42,545 nucleotides of DNA from a virus, in the IMG/VR virus record IMGVR_UViG_3300046559_000483, positions 1 to 42,545 of that record. One strand, written 5' to 3'. The notes below the pieces were generated by a model. That model did no database searches. It was not told the DNA's origin and worked only from the letters and a program-made list of their open reading frames with translations. This document shows, piece by piece, positions 21,541-30,729 of the stretch (position 1 is its first letter; every line of letters starts with the position of its first letter). Made by a program: the position numbers and the translations under genes.

Positions 21541-24500
21541 GTGACCGACGTCGTAGGCGCAGCAGAGATCATCATCACGCCGGTCACGGCTGGCTTCGAG
21601 GAGGCGCTGCACGCACAGACGGCCACGCCGCTGGGCAACTTCGGCAAGCGGGCGGAGAAGGCCGGCGAGGAGGGCGGGCAGAAGCTGAGCAAGGGCTTCA
21701 GCTCGGGCACCAGCGGCATAGGCCGCACGCTCAACAACCTGGGCGTGCCGTTCGCCAACTTCGGCGGGCACCTTACGACCACGGCCGACAAGATGGCCAA
21801 GGTCGATCAGAGCGGTTCGCACCTGGGCGCCACCATGGCCACGCTGGGAGGTCACGTCCTGCTGGGCGTGGGCGTGGCCATGGCCGGGGTAGCGGCGGCG
21901 GGCGTCGACCTGGCGGTGAAGCAGGAAAAGGTCACGGCGGCCATAGCCAACAGCGAGGGCATCAGCGTCAAGGCCGCCAACAGCATCAGCAACGCCTTCC
22001 TGGCCACCGCCGGCACCACCATCTTCAGCGGCAAAGCTATCGGTGAAGCCTACGCCAAAGTCGCCGGCGAGCTAGGCGCTGTGGTGGGGCACGCCCTGAG
22101 TGCCGGCGAAGCCACCAAGGTCATGGCGGCATCCATGGACCTAGCCGAGGCGTCGGGCATCGAGCTAGGCGCCGCCACCGACTCGCTGGGCAAGATCATG
22201 CTGGCGTACCACCTGAACGCCGGGCAGGCGGCAGGCGCCTCAGACGTGCTGTTCAACGCCTCCAAACAGACCGGCACGTCGGTGGAGCAGTTGGCCAGCC
22301 AGTTGCAGCGTATGCGGGGCCGCCTGGGCGACCTGGCGCCCTCGCTGGCCGAATCGGGCGGGCTCATGGAGCTACTGGCCAAGCACGGCATCACCGGGCG
22401 TATGTCGCTCATGGCCCTGAACGGGGCCTTCAACACCCTGCTATCGGGCGGCACCAAGACGCAGGAAATGATGAAACAGCTCGGCATTCACGTGTTTGAC
22501 TCGAGCGGTAAGTTCGTCGGCCTGACCAGCGTCATCGCGCAACTGCAGCCGAAGCTAGTCGGCCTGAACCAGCAGAGCCAACTGCAGGCCACGCGCGCGC
22601 TGTTCGGCGCCAGCGCCAATAAGCAACTCCTCGACATCATCCTGCAAGGCCCGCACGCCTACCAGGCCAGCACGGCAGCGGTGCAGAGGCACGGCGCCGC
22701 GGCCGACGCAGCCAAGAAGCAGTCGGAAACCCTTGGCGGGCAGATGAAAATACTGCGCGCCACGGTAGAAGATCTGGCAACCAAGATCGGGCAGGCGCTA
22801 ATCCCGATCATCACCAAACTGGCCAAAGGCCTCAGCGAAGGCATCGACTGGCTGAAAAAGCACGAAGCCGCCGCCAAGGTCCTAGCCGGCGTCATAGCCA
22901 CGGTGCTGGGCGCGGCCATCGGCTCGTTTGTGGCCGTCAAGGTGGCAGCGTTCATCGGTGGCACGAAAAACATGATCGCGGCGATGGTGTCTATGGGCAA
23001 GAAAATGCTCGAGACGGCCGGGATCATGGGCACAGCCGACGCAGCCATTGCCGCCGACGCTGAGGCCACAGCGGTGTCCGTCGATGCCTCGCTGATGGGC
23101 ACCGGCATAGGTGTGGCCGTGGTGGCGCTGGGCATAGCCGCCTACGAGCTTTCCCAGCATTGGGAAGCGGCTATGAAAGGCATGGAAGAAGCCACCGTTG
23201 CAGCCGCCAATTTCATCATCGGGATCCTGAACAGCCTGATCGACGTCTTCAACGAAACCATCGGCGAAATCACTGGCGACATCGGCAAAATCCAGGAAAT
23301 GAGCGTCGAAGCCAGTGGCTTCACTCACAAGCAGGAAGAAGAAAACGAAGCCGAAGGCACACCCCGCGAAGTCGGTGGCAGCAAGTCGGCCACGCAGGGC
23401 GGCATCATGGCGTTCTTCGAATCCAAGGGCCTGACCCGTGCGCAGGCCGCCGGCATCGTCGGGAACATCGAACAGGAGTCGTCCACCAACCCCAACGCGC
23501 CCGGCGGAGGGCTGTTCCAGGGCATCGGCTCGCGCTCGGGGTTGGGGTCGGGCAGTGTCAAACAGCAGATCGAAGCAGCGTGGAAGGAACTGTCGTCCAA
23601 CCCCGAATACGGGCTAGCGCAACTCAAGAAAGCCAAGTCGCCCGAGGAAGCGGCGCGCATCTTCTCGCAGCACTTCGAGAAACCGGGCCAGCCGGAAGTG
23701 CAGAACCGCGAAAAATACGCCCGCGAAGCCCTCAAGCAGCACCCCGCCGAAGCCAAGCACACGTCCGCGATGGAACACCACAGCAAGGCCCTAGAAGGCG
23801 CCGGCCACCTACAGGAAGCCGCCGCCAAGACGCAGCACAAAGCGGCGACGGTGCACCACTCCGCGGCCAAGAAGGTCAGCGAGTCGCCCAAGGAAATCGT
23901 CAAGTGGGCCGAACAGATGGTCGGGCACTTCAAGGAGTCCACCGGCTCCAACCGCGGTCCGGAGCTGGACAAGCTGCAGGGTGAATTCCACACGCGCGCC
24001 GCTGCGTGGTGCGCAGAGTTCGCTACCACGGCAGCCATGATGGGCGGCGCCAACAAAGCCGTGCGCACCGCCAGCGTGAAAACGATCCGCGAATGGGCCG
24101 AGGCGGGCTCGCACGGCTATGAAAAAGGCGTCAAGAAGACGCCCAAGGCCGGCGACCTGATGATGTTCGGTGACTCGCACGTGGGCTTCGTCCAGTCCGT
24201 GCACGGCAGCACCGTGCAGACGATCGAGGGCAACGTGGGCGGCAGCGGCGGCGTGGCGCACGAGACACGCAAAGTAGGCGAAGGCGACTTCGCCCGGCCG
24301 GCGTACAAGAAGCTCGAAACGGGCGCCGTCGAACTGCAGCGGGTGAGCAAGCAGTTCGAAACGGCGCAGAAGGAGTGGGTAGCCAAAGTCTCGGCCGACA
24401 CCAAACAGGGCCAGGACCAGCTCAACAAGATCACGGGCGCGATCCAGTCGGGCGGCGTAAAGGAACTCACGGCCGTGGTGGGCGGCAAGCACGACACGTG

Positions 24501-25203
24501 GCTGAACAAACTCGTGGCCAAGCTGCACTCGGACCACACCGCCGGCCTAGACAAGATGGTCACCAAACTGGTCGACGCCCACAAGAAAGCACTGGAAGCG
24601 CTCAAGGTGGCGCTGGTCAAGGCCGCCGAAAAAGCCACGGCGGAAAAACTCTCCTACGAAGACAAGATCCACACCGACCAGGCCGAGCGCCAGGCCACGC
24701 TGATCGCCAACCAGGCCAAGACGACGCTCGACAGGGCCGCCATGGTGGGCAAGCAGGGCGCAGACCTCTTCGCCGCGCAGGCGCAGGTCGCGCTAGACGA
24801 ATGGAAGGAACGCGATGACGTGGCGATCAGCCTGGCCAAACAGGCGGTGGACGAAACGGAAGGCCACGGCGAACGGGCAGAGGCCGAAGCCAAGCAGCGC
24901 CTCGTCAATACAGAGAACACGGCCAAAGTGAACGAGACCAGCCAGCAGGCGGCCGTCGAGATGGCCAACAACGCGGCGCAGGAAGCCAAGAGCGCCGAAG
25001 AGCGGGACAAGACGGAAAAAGAACGGCTCAAGGTGGAAGAAGAACGGCTGGCGCAGGAAAAGAAGACCACGGCCGAAGGCGCCACGCAGGCGCCGGTCAA
25101 CTTCACCATCACGATCCCAGACGGGACCAAAATGAGTGCTGGCGAACTGCTGCAGGAGATCAGCTGGCACATCCACACGGGCACGCTGCCGGTGGCCAAA
25201 TGA
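21541..25203 (+). CDS. Tape measure protein with lysozyme and CHAP-type domains
   Basis: A 1220-residue protein from GTG 21541. The first 600 residues are helical and hydrophobic in places (GGHVLLGVGVAMAGVAAAG, VLAGVIATVLGAAIGSFVAV), as for tape measures. Residues ~621-739 resemble phage tail lysozymes (AFFESKGLTRAQAAGIVGNI, EQESSTNPNAP, GGLFQGIGSRSG). Residues ~785-920 form a CHAP- or NlpC-like amidase/endopeptidase (AAAWCAEFATTAA with C824, DSHVGFVQSV with H880, TIEGN with E896). Residues ~930-1190 are coiled coil. It sets tail length and should open the cell wall during DNA entry. The stop overlaps the next ATG. Confidence 0.85.
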   Translation: MTDVVGAAEIIITPVTAGFEEALHAQTATPLGNFGKRAEKAGEEGGQKLSKGFSSGTSGIGRTLNNLGVPFANFGGHLTTTADKMAKVDQSGSHLGATMATLGGHVLLGVGVAMAGVAAAGVDLAVKQEKVTAAIANSEGISVKAANSISNAFLATAGTTIFSGKAIGEAYAKVAGELGAVVGHALSAGEATKVMAASMDLAEASGIELGAATDSLGKIMLAYHLNAGQAAGASDVLFNASKQTGTSVEQLASQLQRMRGRLGDLAPSLAESGGLMELLAKHGITGRMSLMALNGAFNTLLSGGTKTQEMMKQLGIHVFDSSGKFVGLTSVIAQLQPKLVGLNQQSQLQATRALFGASANKQLLDIILQGPHAYQASTAAVQRHGAAADAAKKQSETLGGQMKILRATVEDLATKIGQALIPIITKLAKGLSEGIDWLKKHEAAAKVLAGVIATVLGAAIGSFVAVKVAAFIGGTKNMIAAMVSMGKKMLETAGIMGTADAAIAADAEATAVSVDASLMGTGIGVAVVALGIAAYELSQHWEAAMKGMEEATVAAANFIIGILNSLIDVFNETIGEITGDIGKIQEMSVEASGFTHKQEEENEAEGTPREVGGSKSATQGGIMAFFESKGLTRAQAAGIVGNIEQESSTNPNAPGGGLFQGIGSRSGLGSGSVKQQIEAAWKELSSNPEYGLAQLKKAKSPEEAARIFSQHFEKPGQPEVQNREKYAREALKQHPAEAKHTSAMEHHSKALEGAGHLQEAAAKTQHKAATVHHSAAKKVSESPKEIVKWAEQMVGHFKESTGSNRGPELDKLQGEFHTRAAAWCAEFATTAAMMGGANKAVRTASVKTIREWAEAGSHGYEKGVKKTPKAGDLMMFGDSHVGFVQSVHGSTVQTIEGNVGGSGGVAHETRKVGEGDFARPAYKKLETGAVELQRVSKQFETAQKEWVAKVSADTKQGQDQLNKITGAIQSGGVKELTAVVGGKHDTWLNKLVAKLHSDHTAGLDKMVTKLVDAHKKALEALKVALVKAAEKATAEKLSYEDKIHTDQAERQATLIANQAKTTLDRAAMVGKQGADLFAAQAQVALDEWKERDDVAISLAKQAVDETEGHGERAEAEAKQRLVNTENTAKVNETSQQAAVEMANNAAQEAKSAEERDKTEKERLKVEEERLAQEKKTTAEGATQAPVNFTITIPDGTKMSAGELLQEISWHIHTGTLPVAK

Positions 25204-26120
25204 GCTTCCCCGCCCCCTCCGTCCAGCTACCCAACCTCACGCCGTGGCAACTGGCCTACGGCGACTTCTCCTTCGGCGGCGTCGTGCAGGGCAGCACCTT
25301 CCAGCTACAGGAAATCGCGGAAGGCCTCGACCCGCCCGACTACGTGACCGGCGATGTGCAGCGCGCGTTGGACCAGGGCGAATACCTGGGCCTAGACCTC
25401 TCTCCCGGCCGCAACATCGTGGTCAAGCAGGTGATTGCGGCCACCACGGCCAAAGCCCTAGACGTGGCGCGGCAGGAACTAGGCGCTGTGCTGGGGCCTC
25501 GAGGCAACGTAGAGGAACCGCTGTTCCTACAACTGCCCAACGGCCTCTTTGCCAGCATGGCCCGGCCACGGAAACACAAGTGCCCGGTGGGCACGGAGAC
25601 CGTCTTCGGTTACGCCACGATCGCCACTACGGCCTTCCATGCCACGGACCCGCGCTGGTACGCGGTGCCGGTGAACAGCAGCACGGTGGGCCTGCCGGAA
25701 GTGGCCGGCGGCATCAAATTCCCCATCAAATTCCCGATCGTCTTTGCGGCGGCCGGCGGCGGCAACATCGTGACCGTCGAAAACCTGGGCGGCTTCGAGA
25801 CGCGCCCGCTGCTCGTGGTGACCGGCCCGTGCACCAACCCGCGCATCACCTGCCGCTCGCAGCCAGGTGCCCCCGGCATAGGCTTCGAACTGGTGCTCAA
25901 CGCGAGCGACACGCTGACCATAGACCTCGACTGGCAGAGTGCCGTGCTGCGCACAGCCGGCACCGTGCAGGGCAGCAGCAGGCGCAGCTCGGAGCAGCCG
26001 GGGAATGACTGGTTCAACTGCCCGCCGGGCAACACGGAGCTGGCGTTCACGAGTGAAGACAAAGTCAAAGAAGCGGGCACCCTAACCGTGCAGTGGGCGT
26101 CGGCGTACATGGGCCTATGA
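25200..26120 (+). CDS. Distal tail (Dit-like) protein
   Basis: A 306-residue protein starting at ATG 25200, 4 nt inside the tape measure gene. The N-terminal part has beta strands around YGDFSFGGVVQGS and GEYLGLDLSPGRNIVVKQV. The C-terminal galectin-like part has VENLGGFETRPLLVVTGPC and ends NTELAFTSEDKVKEAGTLTVQWASAYMGL in pieces typical of siphovirus distal tail proteins. It should form the ring linking tail tube to baseplate. Confidence 0.7.
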   Translation: MSFPAPSVQLPNLTPWQLAYGDFSFGGVVQGSTFQLQEIAEGLDPPDYVTGDVQRALDQGEYLGLDLSPGRNIVVKQVIAATTAKALDVARQELGAVLGPRGNVEEPLFLQLPNGLFASMARPRKHKCPVGTETVFGYATIATTAFHATDPRWYAVPVNSSTVGLPEVAGGIKFPIKFPIVFAAAGGGNIVTVENLGGFETRPLLVVTGPCTNPRITCRSQPGAPGIGFELVLNASDTLTIDLDWQSAVLRTAGTVQGSSRRSSEQPGNDWFNCPPGNTELAFTSEDKVKEAGTLTVQWASAYMGL

Positions 26121-26140
26121 GGCCCCGGAAGGAGTAGGTC

Positions 26141-26611
26141 ATGGCCGCTGGTGGATCAACAGTGTTTGAGAAGGAAATCGCCGAATACCTGTTCAATGGC
26201 AAAGCGATCAAAGCGATCGCGGCGGAAAAACTCTATCTTGGCTTCTGCGAAAAAGAATCCAAGAAAAACGCCGACTTTGCCACGATGAAAGAACTGAAGG
26301 GTACGACGGGGTACAAAGAACGCATCGAAGTCAAAACAGTTCTGGCTGTTACCGAACAGGAAGGTGTGCTTGGGGAAGCAGGCAAAGGCGCCCTGTTGCA
26401 GAACGCGGCAATCGTCAAAGTCTTCATCGCGGTCCCCGGCGTTGTCACGAACCCGAAAGTGAAATTTGCGTATATCGCCAGAGCAGCGGCTGCCACGTTT
26501 GAAACAGGCGAACTGTTGCAGATGATCCCGGTGGCGCCGGAAGTGACGATCCTCGAAACGACGACGGAATTCAGCTTCGCTGCCAAAGAACTCACGTTTG
26601 AAGTGCTCTGA
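26141..26611 (+). CDS. Tail/baseplate structural protein, beta-rich
   Basis: A 156-residue protein with AAGGAGTAG before ATG 26141. The layout LYLGFCEKES...GTTGYKERIEVKT...NAAIVKVFIAV...VKFAYIARA...TGELL...TEFSFAAKELTFEV is that of a small beta-sandwich protein repeated in actinophage tail regions. Related layouts occur at 27954-28355 and in the first 130 residues of 28359-29585. Lys and Glu are mostly AAA and GAA. Role in the baseplate or fibre is inferred from position. Confidence 0.55.
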   Translation: MAAGGSTVFEKEIAEYLFNGKAIKAIAAEKLYLGFCEKESKKNADFATMKELKGTTGYKERIEVKTVLAVTEQEGVLGEAGKGALLQNAAIVKVFIAVPGVVTNPKVKFAYIARAAAATFETGELLQMIPVAPEVTILETTTEFSFAAKELTFEVL

Positions 26612-26826
26612 TGGCTACCCCGATGGCAGAACTCGCTGCGGCCTGCGACGAATTGCAGAACCTACAGCCGACGAACAACAAGCTGGGGCAGGCTATTCGG
26701 TTCATCGAACTCGGGGAGCAGCTCGGCTTGTTCGATGCGGTCACGCATGAAGTGAACCAGCAGGCGACTGCCAAACTCGCAAAAAGCGTACAGGGGTTGG
26801 TAGCTACCCTTACCGCTAACCCGTAA
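26611..26826 (+). CDS. Small helical protein of the tail cluster
   Basis: A 71-residue protein whose ATG overlaps the previous stop (TGATG). It is predicted to be entirely helical (MAELAAACDELQNLQ, AIRFIELGEQLGLFDAV, ATAKLAKSVQGLVATL). It may be a chaperone or trimerisation helix for neighbouring fibre proteins, but nothing direct shows this. Confidence 0.5.
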   Translation: MATPMAELAAACDELQNLQPTNNKLGQAIRFIELGEQLGLFDAVTHEVNQQATAKLAKSVQGLVATLTANP

Positions 26827-26832
26827 CCCGTC

Positions 26833-27933
26833 ATGCCGCGCCTCGTCGGCAACGAAACCGCCGAAGCAACACTTGTCATAGAGAGTAAAGAACGCCCGTT
26901 TGCCTGTAAGTTCAAAGCGGCGGCGACGGGCACAATCGAAGAACTCAAGGTCACCGTCAAATGCGAAACGGCGGAAACCGACTGTGACATAGGGATCTAC
27001 AGCGAAGGGGCCGGTGTCCCCGGGGTCCTGAAAGCCCATAAAAAAACCGGCAAAATCAAAATCGGGGAAGAACTCACCCTAACGGCCACAGGGTTCTCGG
27101 TTGCTGTGACGGCCGGCACGACGTACTGGCTTGCAGTCGTCCCGACGCTCGGGACGTTCAAACTCAAGTATAAAAAAGAAGCCGGCAAAGAAGATATCAA
27201 GAAAGGCACCACCGGCACGAAAGCCCCCGAACTGGGGGAAGCGACGACATGGGAAGTATTCGCCGAATCGACGTTGATGACGATTTGGGCGCTCGGCACG
27301 GAAACGGGCGGCCAACTCGAAGGCAAAGCCAAAGGGACGATACTCCTTGGCGGGACGTCGAAAGGTGTCGCCGCCAACGTCGTCAAAGGCATAGCGACTG
27401 GGCCGCTGCTGCTGGGGGGCACGGGCAAAGGCGTCGCAGCGAACGTCGTCAAAGGCGTAGGTACTGGTTCCCTGCTGCTGACGGGCAAAGCGAAAGGCGC
27501 GACAGCCGAAGCCCTGAAAGGCAAAGCGGCCGGCGCGATCCTGCTCACGGGCACCGCGAAAGGCACCATCTCGGGGGGGGCGCCGGTCGTCGGCAAAGCC
27601 ACCGGCACTCTGACGCTCACGGGTTCGGCGAAAGGTACTGCGTCCAACCGCGTCGTCGGCAAAGCCACGGGCGCGCTGACGCTGACAGGCACCGCCAAAG
27701 GCACCCTGAGAGCCGTTGTCACAGGCAAAGCCTCGGGCGCCCTGCTGCTCGCCGGCTCGAGCAAAGGCATCGCCTCCAACCGCGTCGGCGGCAAAGCCAC
27801 GGGTGCCCTGCTCCTCGTCGGCCATGCGCGCACACATGAAACCGGCCCGAAGCTGCTGCTGTTCGCCAACGGCGCATCGCAGACAGTCACCCCAGCGGGC
27901 GGTGGCAGCTCGCTGGCACTCGCCTACCCCTAA
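26833..27933 (+). CDS. Tail fibre-type protein with 22-residue repeats
   Basis: A 366-residue protein. Residues 1-~155 are a beta domain (GTIEELKVTVKC, VTAGTTYWLAVVP) resembling the N-terminus of the protein at 29585. Residues ~160-335 are eight imperfect tandem repeats of about 22 residues with the core GKATGxLxLTGxAKGxxxNxV. The C-terminus is a short hydrophobic cap (GPKLLLFANGASQTVTP). Gly/Thr/Leu repeats of this kind are expected to form an elongated fibre. No ribosome-binding site is obvious; the gene follows the previous stop by 6 nt. Confidence 0.6.
   Translation: MPRLVGNETAEATLVIESKERPFACKFKAAATGTIEELKVTVKCETAETDCDIGIYSEGAGVPGVLKAHKKTGKIKIGEELTLTATGFSVAVTAGTTYWLAVVPTLGTFKLKYKKEAGKEDIKKGTTGTKAPELGEATTWEVFAESTLMTIWALGTETGGQLEGKAKGTILLGGTSKGVAANVVKGIATGPLLLGGTGKGVAANVVKGVGTGSLLLTGKAKGATAEALKGKAAGAILLTGTAKGTISGGAPVVGKATGTLTLTGSAKGTASNRVVGKATGALTLTGTAKGTLRAVVTGKASGALLLAGSSKGIASNRVGGKATGALLLVGHARTHETGPKLLLFANGASQTVTPAGGGSSLALAYP
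27316..27837 (+). repeat. Tandem ~66-nt coding repeats
   Basis: Eight copies of a 63-69-nt unit encode the 22-residue repeats of the fibre protein. Each has GGCAAAGC(C/G) near its start and a (G/C)TG-rich Leu-Leu-x-Gly core. Copies around 27595-27830 are most alike (GKATG then TASNRV or IASNRV), suggesting recent duplication by unequal recombination or slippage. Confidence 0.7.
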
Positions 27934-27953
27934 GTGATTGGAGAACAAACGCC

Positions 27954-28355
27954 ATGGCCGACTACAAAGTGCTGAACGATGGGCTGGACTGGCTGCTGAC
28001 AAACTCGCTCGCCGGCACGCCCGTGAAATACGCGCTGTCGACGTTCACGGCAGACGAAATCGTCGCGACCGACAAACTCATCGCAGCCAAAATGCCGGGC
28101 GAGATCACAGGCACCCTCTACGAACAGCAGGCTGAAGCGGAAGCAAACGAGCCGGTGGCCACGCAGATCGTCTCCGACCAGCACGAATGGAAAACGGGGG
28201 CTGCGGTGAACTGGCCAGCAGCCGTGAAGTCGTGTGGCCTGATTGCAGGCGGCGTGCTGATCGCGGTGCGCAACCTGCAGACGAACGGTGTGGCGCGGGA
28301 CATGTCGGGCGCCAACACGACCGAGAAGTTCACGTTCACGTTGGACCTGAGCTGA
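27954..28355 (+). CDS. Tail/baseplate structural protein, beta-rich
   Basis: A 133-residue protein with TTGGAGAAC upstream of ATG 27954. After a helical start (VLNDGLDWLLTNSLAG) it follows the strand pattern of the 26141 and 28359 proteins (ITGTLYEQQAEAEANEP, WPAAVKSCGLIAGGVLIAV) and ends KFTFTLDLS. Probably a baseplate or fibre subunit. Confidence 0.5.
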   Translation: MADYKVLNDGLDWLLTNSLAGTPVKYALSTFTADEIVATDKLIAAKMPGEITGTLYEQQAEAEANEPVATQIVSDQHEWKTGAAVNWPAAVKSCGLIAGGVLIAVRNLQTNGVARDMSGANTTEKFTFTLDLS

Positions 28356-28358
28356 CCG

Positions 28359-29585
28359 ATGGAGGCTCTCCTTTTCGACGGGGGTGCGCGCTTGCTGCTC
28401 AAGGGTGGCCTGGTCGGCGGCGTTGAATTCGCGCTGTCGTTGAAGCCCGTAGAGGGAGAAGGGGCTCACGAACGGGCCGATACCATCGCGGACATTGCCG
28501 AGGTATCCGGCACTGGCTACACGCGCCAGGCCTCGGAAGCCCCCCTGTCGTTCGGTGACGTATTCACATTTCCCCAGGTTGAATGGAATACCGGCAGCGC
28601 GACAAACTGGGAAGACGCTGGGTCTGTGGTGCTGGTCAAGGGAATCACGGCGATCGCCGCGTTCGGGATCAAGCGCGGCTCGGAATACCCTGAACGGCAC
28701 CTGCCGGCGCACTCGGTGTATCGCTACACGGCGCGGCTACGGCTGGGGCCGGAAGTGCCGCCGCCCGAAGAAGGCAAAGAAGGGGAACCACAGCTGACAT
28801 GGATTCCCTACGGGCCTGGCGCGGACAACTCGGAAGACGAAGTGGTAACGGTAGTCTACCCGGCATCGAAACCGGGGCGTCCGGTGGTAGTGATGGTGCA
28901 TGGTGGGAGCTGGTCGTCGGGCAATGCGAAACCGGGCGAAGCGCCGGCCAACGATTCGGCCAACAAAATGCTCCAGAGCACCTACAACTTCTGCGTCATC
29001 GACATCAACTACCCGCTCATCAAAGGGCCGACGGGCACGAATCCGGGGGCGCCGAAGCAAACCGCCGCGTTGCCGCGTGCGTTTCAGTGGGTCGTCGATC
29101 ATTGCGCGGACTACAACGGCGACCCGGCGAAGGTCTGCGCGGTCGGCACGTCGGCGGGTGGCCACGTTGCGATGTGGGGTGCGATCACCGCGAACAAAGC
29201 GCATTCCGGACGAGTGAAGGGTGTGGGCACGCTGAGCGGGCCGGTGGCGCTCGTGACGCTTGAACAGATCGTGCTCGGCGAACTACCGGGCGGGCCATCG
29301 TTGTCGGCGGCGGGCGAGGTTGGGCACGCCTACCCGGCGCGGACTTTCAGCGAAGCCTACGACCCGGCGTCGCACGTCGAGTCCACGTGCCCGAACATGC
29401 TCTGCTTTCACTCGCACGAGAAACTGGTGCCCTTCGCCTTGGCTGAAACGCTGCGGGCGGCGATGGTCGCAGCGGGGTATGGGTCGCGTATAACCATCGT
29501 GCAGAAGGAAGGGACTGGGCACGGCGCGGCGCTAATGGGCGCCTGCAAGGTCGAACTCGCGGCGTTTGTCGAAGCGGTGACGTGA
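28359..29585 (+). CDS. Tail protein with alpha/beta-hydrolase (carbohydrate esterase-like) domain
   Basis: A 408-residue fusion. Residues 1-~135 are the tail beta domain shared with the two smaller upstream proteins (SGTGYTRQASEAPLSFGDV, GITAIAAFGIKRGSEYPE). Residues ~145-408 are an alpha/beta-hydrolase: oxyanion motif HGGSW (181-185), nucleophile elbow GTSAGGH (Ser265), HSHEKLVPF where E354 may be the acid in place of Asp, and catalytic His388 in GTGHG. The closest pattern is the BD-FAE or acetylxylan-type esterase group. A tail-mounted esterase would remove acyl groups from surface polysaccharide during adsorption. Confidence 0.75.
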   Translation: MEALLFDGGARLLLKGGLVGGVEFALSLKPVEGEGAHERADTIADIAEVSGTGYTRQASEAPLSFGDVFTFPQVEWNTGSATNWEDAGSVVLVKGITAIAAFGIKRGSEYPERHLPAHSVYRYTARLRLGPEVPPPEEGKEGEPQLTWIPYGPGADNSEDEVVTVVYPASKPGRPVVVMVHGGSWSSGNAKPGEAPANDSANKMLQSTYNFCVIDINYPLIKGPTGTNPGAPKQTAALPRAFQWVVDHCADYNGDPAKVCAVGTSAGGHVAMWGAITANKAHSGRVKGVGTLSGPVALVTLEQIVLGELPGGPSLSAAGEVGHAYPARTFSEAYDPASHVESTCPNMLCFHSHEKLVPFALAETLRAAMVAAGYGSRITIVQKEGTGHGAALMGACKVELAAFVEAVT

Positions 29586-30388
29586 TGGACCTGCTCGCGG
29601 GCAATGCCACTCCGAAAACGAAAGCACAGTCGATCAGCTCGACGAAACTACAGGTGTTCCAGTTCACCGCGCTTGAATCGGGCACGATCGAAGAAATACA
29701 GATCAGATCATCGGCTGCGTCTGGCTCGTCTACGAGTCAATGGGTCGCGGTCTACGCCGACACGGGCGCTAACGCTCCGGTCACGGGTGCCGCGCCGCTG
29801 GGCAAGGGCAAACACGATACCAAACCCGGCAACAGCGAATGGTGGAAAGTGACGGGCCTGTCCATAGCGGTCCTCACTGGGACGAAGTATTGGGTCGCGG
29901 TGAATCCGCAGGTTGCCGCCACGAGCGTCACGATACGCGAGGAAGCCGGCCTCACTTTCCAGAATAAAAAACCGGCGACGTTCGCCGAACCGGGCGCGGT
30001 CGAAGAATGGGGAACGGTAGCCGTCTCGGGGCCGGTGGACTTTCAGGCGCTCGGCACGAAAGCCGCCATCGTCGCGGTGTCGTGCCTGGGCAATGAGGAA
30101 GAGCAGGTGGAGGACACCGCTACCCTTGTCATCCTGCCGGAAGCGCTCGGCCTAGACGAATACCAGCACGAGGACGCGGGCACGGCCGTCATCGCCACCA
30201 CCGCGGACGGCTCTGATACCTACGTCGTGGCTGGCGTTATCGAATACGGCGACGATGGGGTTGTTGTGATCTACGCGGCAGCTCTGGGAACCGACGTGCA
30301 CCATGTGGGCGAAGCTGGCCCGCTACTGCCGCTGTTCGTCGGCGGCGGTAGCTCTGTTGTCACTCTATCTGGAGGCGCCGTGCAATGA
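29585..30388 (+). CDS. Tail fibre-type protein, beta-rich
   Basis: About 267 residues from ATG 29585 (GTG 29582 also possible), coupled to the esterase stop. Residues ~1-155 repeat the domain plan of the 26833 protein (FTALESGTIEEIQIRS, AVLTGTKYWVAVNPQ). The C-terminal part has short recurring strands (DTATLVI, DAGTAVI, DGVVVIY) and a Gly/Val-rich end. Probably another fibre or baseplate component with a sugar-binding-like fold. Confidence 0.5.
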   Translation: MDLLAGNATPKTKAQSISSTKLQVFQFTALESGTIEEIQIRSSAASGSSTSQWVAVYADTGANAPVTGAAPLGKGKHDTKPGNSEWWKVTGLSIAVLTGTKYWVAVNPQVAATSVTIREEAGLTFQNKKPATFAEPGAVEEWGTVAVSGPVDFQALGTKAAIVAVSCLGNEEEQVEDTATLVILPEALGLDEYQHEDAGTAVIATTADGSDTYVVAGVIEYGDDGVVVIYAAALGTDVHHVGEAGPLLPLFVGGGSSVVTLSGGAVQ

Positions 30389-30729
30389 TTTCATCATGGC
30401 CAGTTGAAAACGAAACACGGCTGCGGTTCTTCTTCGCCGTCCGCGAGCTAACCGACGATGAGTTCGAGCGCTTCATGGAGGGCAACGGGCTTCCCAGCGG
30501 CGTGGGCCGCGACCCAGGCGGCACAGTCAACTGCGTGTACCAGCCGCCGCGCGGCCAAGAGCACACGGTCGTGGCGGTCAGGGATGGCGTGGGCGAATAC
30601 CACCTCGTCGTGGTGCCCACGGCCTCGCAGGCCGGTATGTGGCGGTGGCGCGGGCAGGGCCTAAACGCCGAAGGAGAACCCCAGGTCTCGACACAAGACT
30701 TCCTCTTCAACGCTACGAGGTCCTTCTGA
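30385..30729 (+). CDS. Small Ig-like phage protein
   Basis: A 114-residue protein, ATG overlapping the previous stop by 4 nt. It has LRFFFAVRELTDDEFERF, DPGGTVNCVYQPPRG, GVGEYHLVVVPTASQAGMWRWRGQG, then a short tail. The end matches the last strands of Ig-like domains (GxYxxxxxPTxAGxWxxRW) common in phage structural proteins. It uses GAG/CTG codons more than the fibre genes around it. Confidence 0.5.
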   Translation: MISSWPVENETRLRFFFAVRELTDDEFERFMEGNGLPSGVGRDPGGTVNCVYQPPRGQEHTVVAVRDGVGEYHLVVVPTASQAGMWRWRGQGLNAEGEPQVSTQDFLFNATRSF

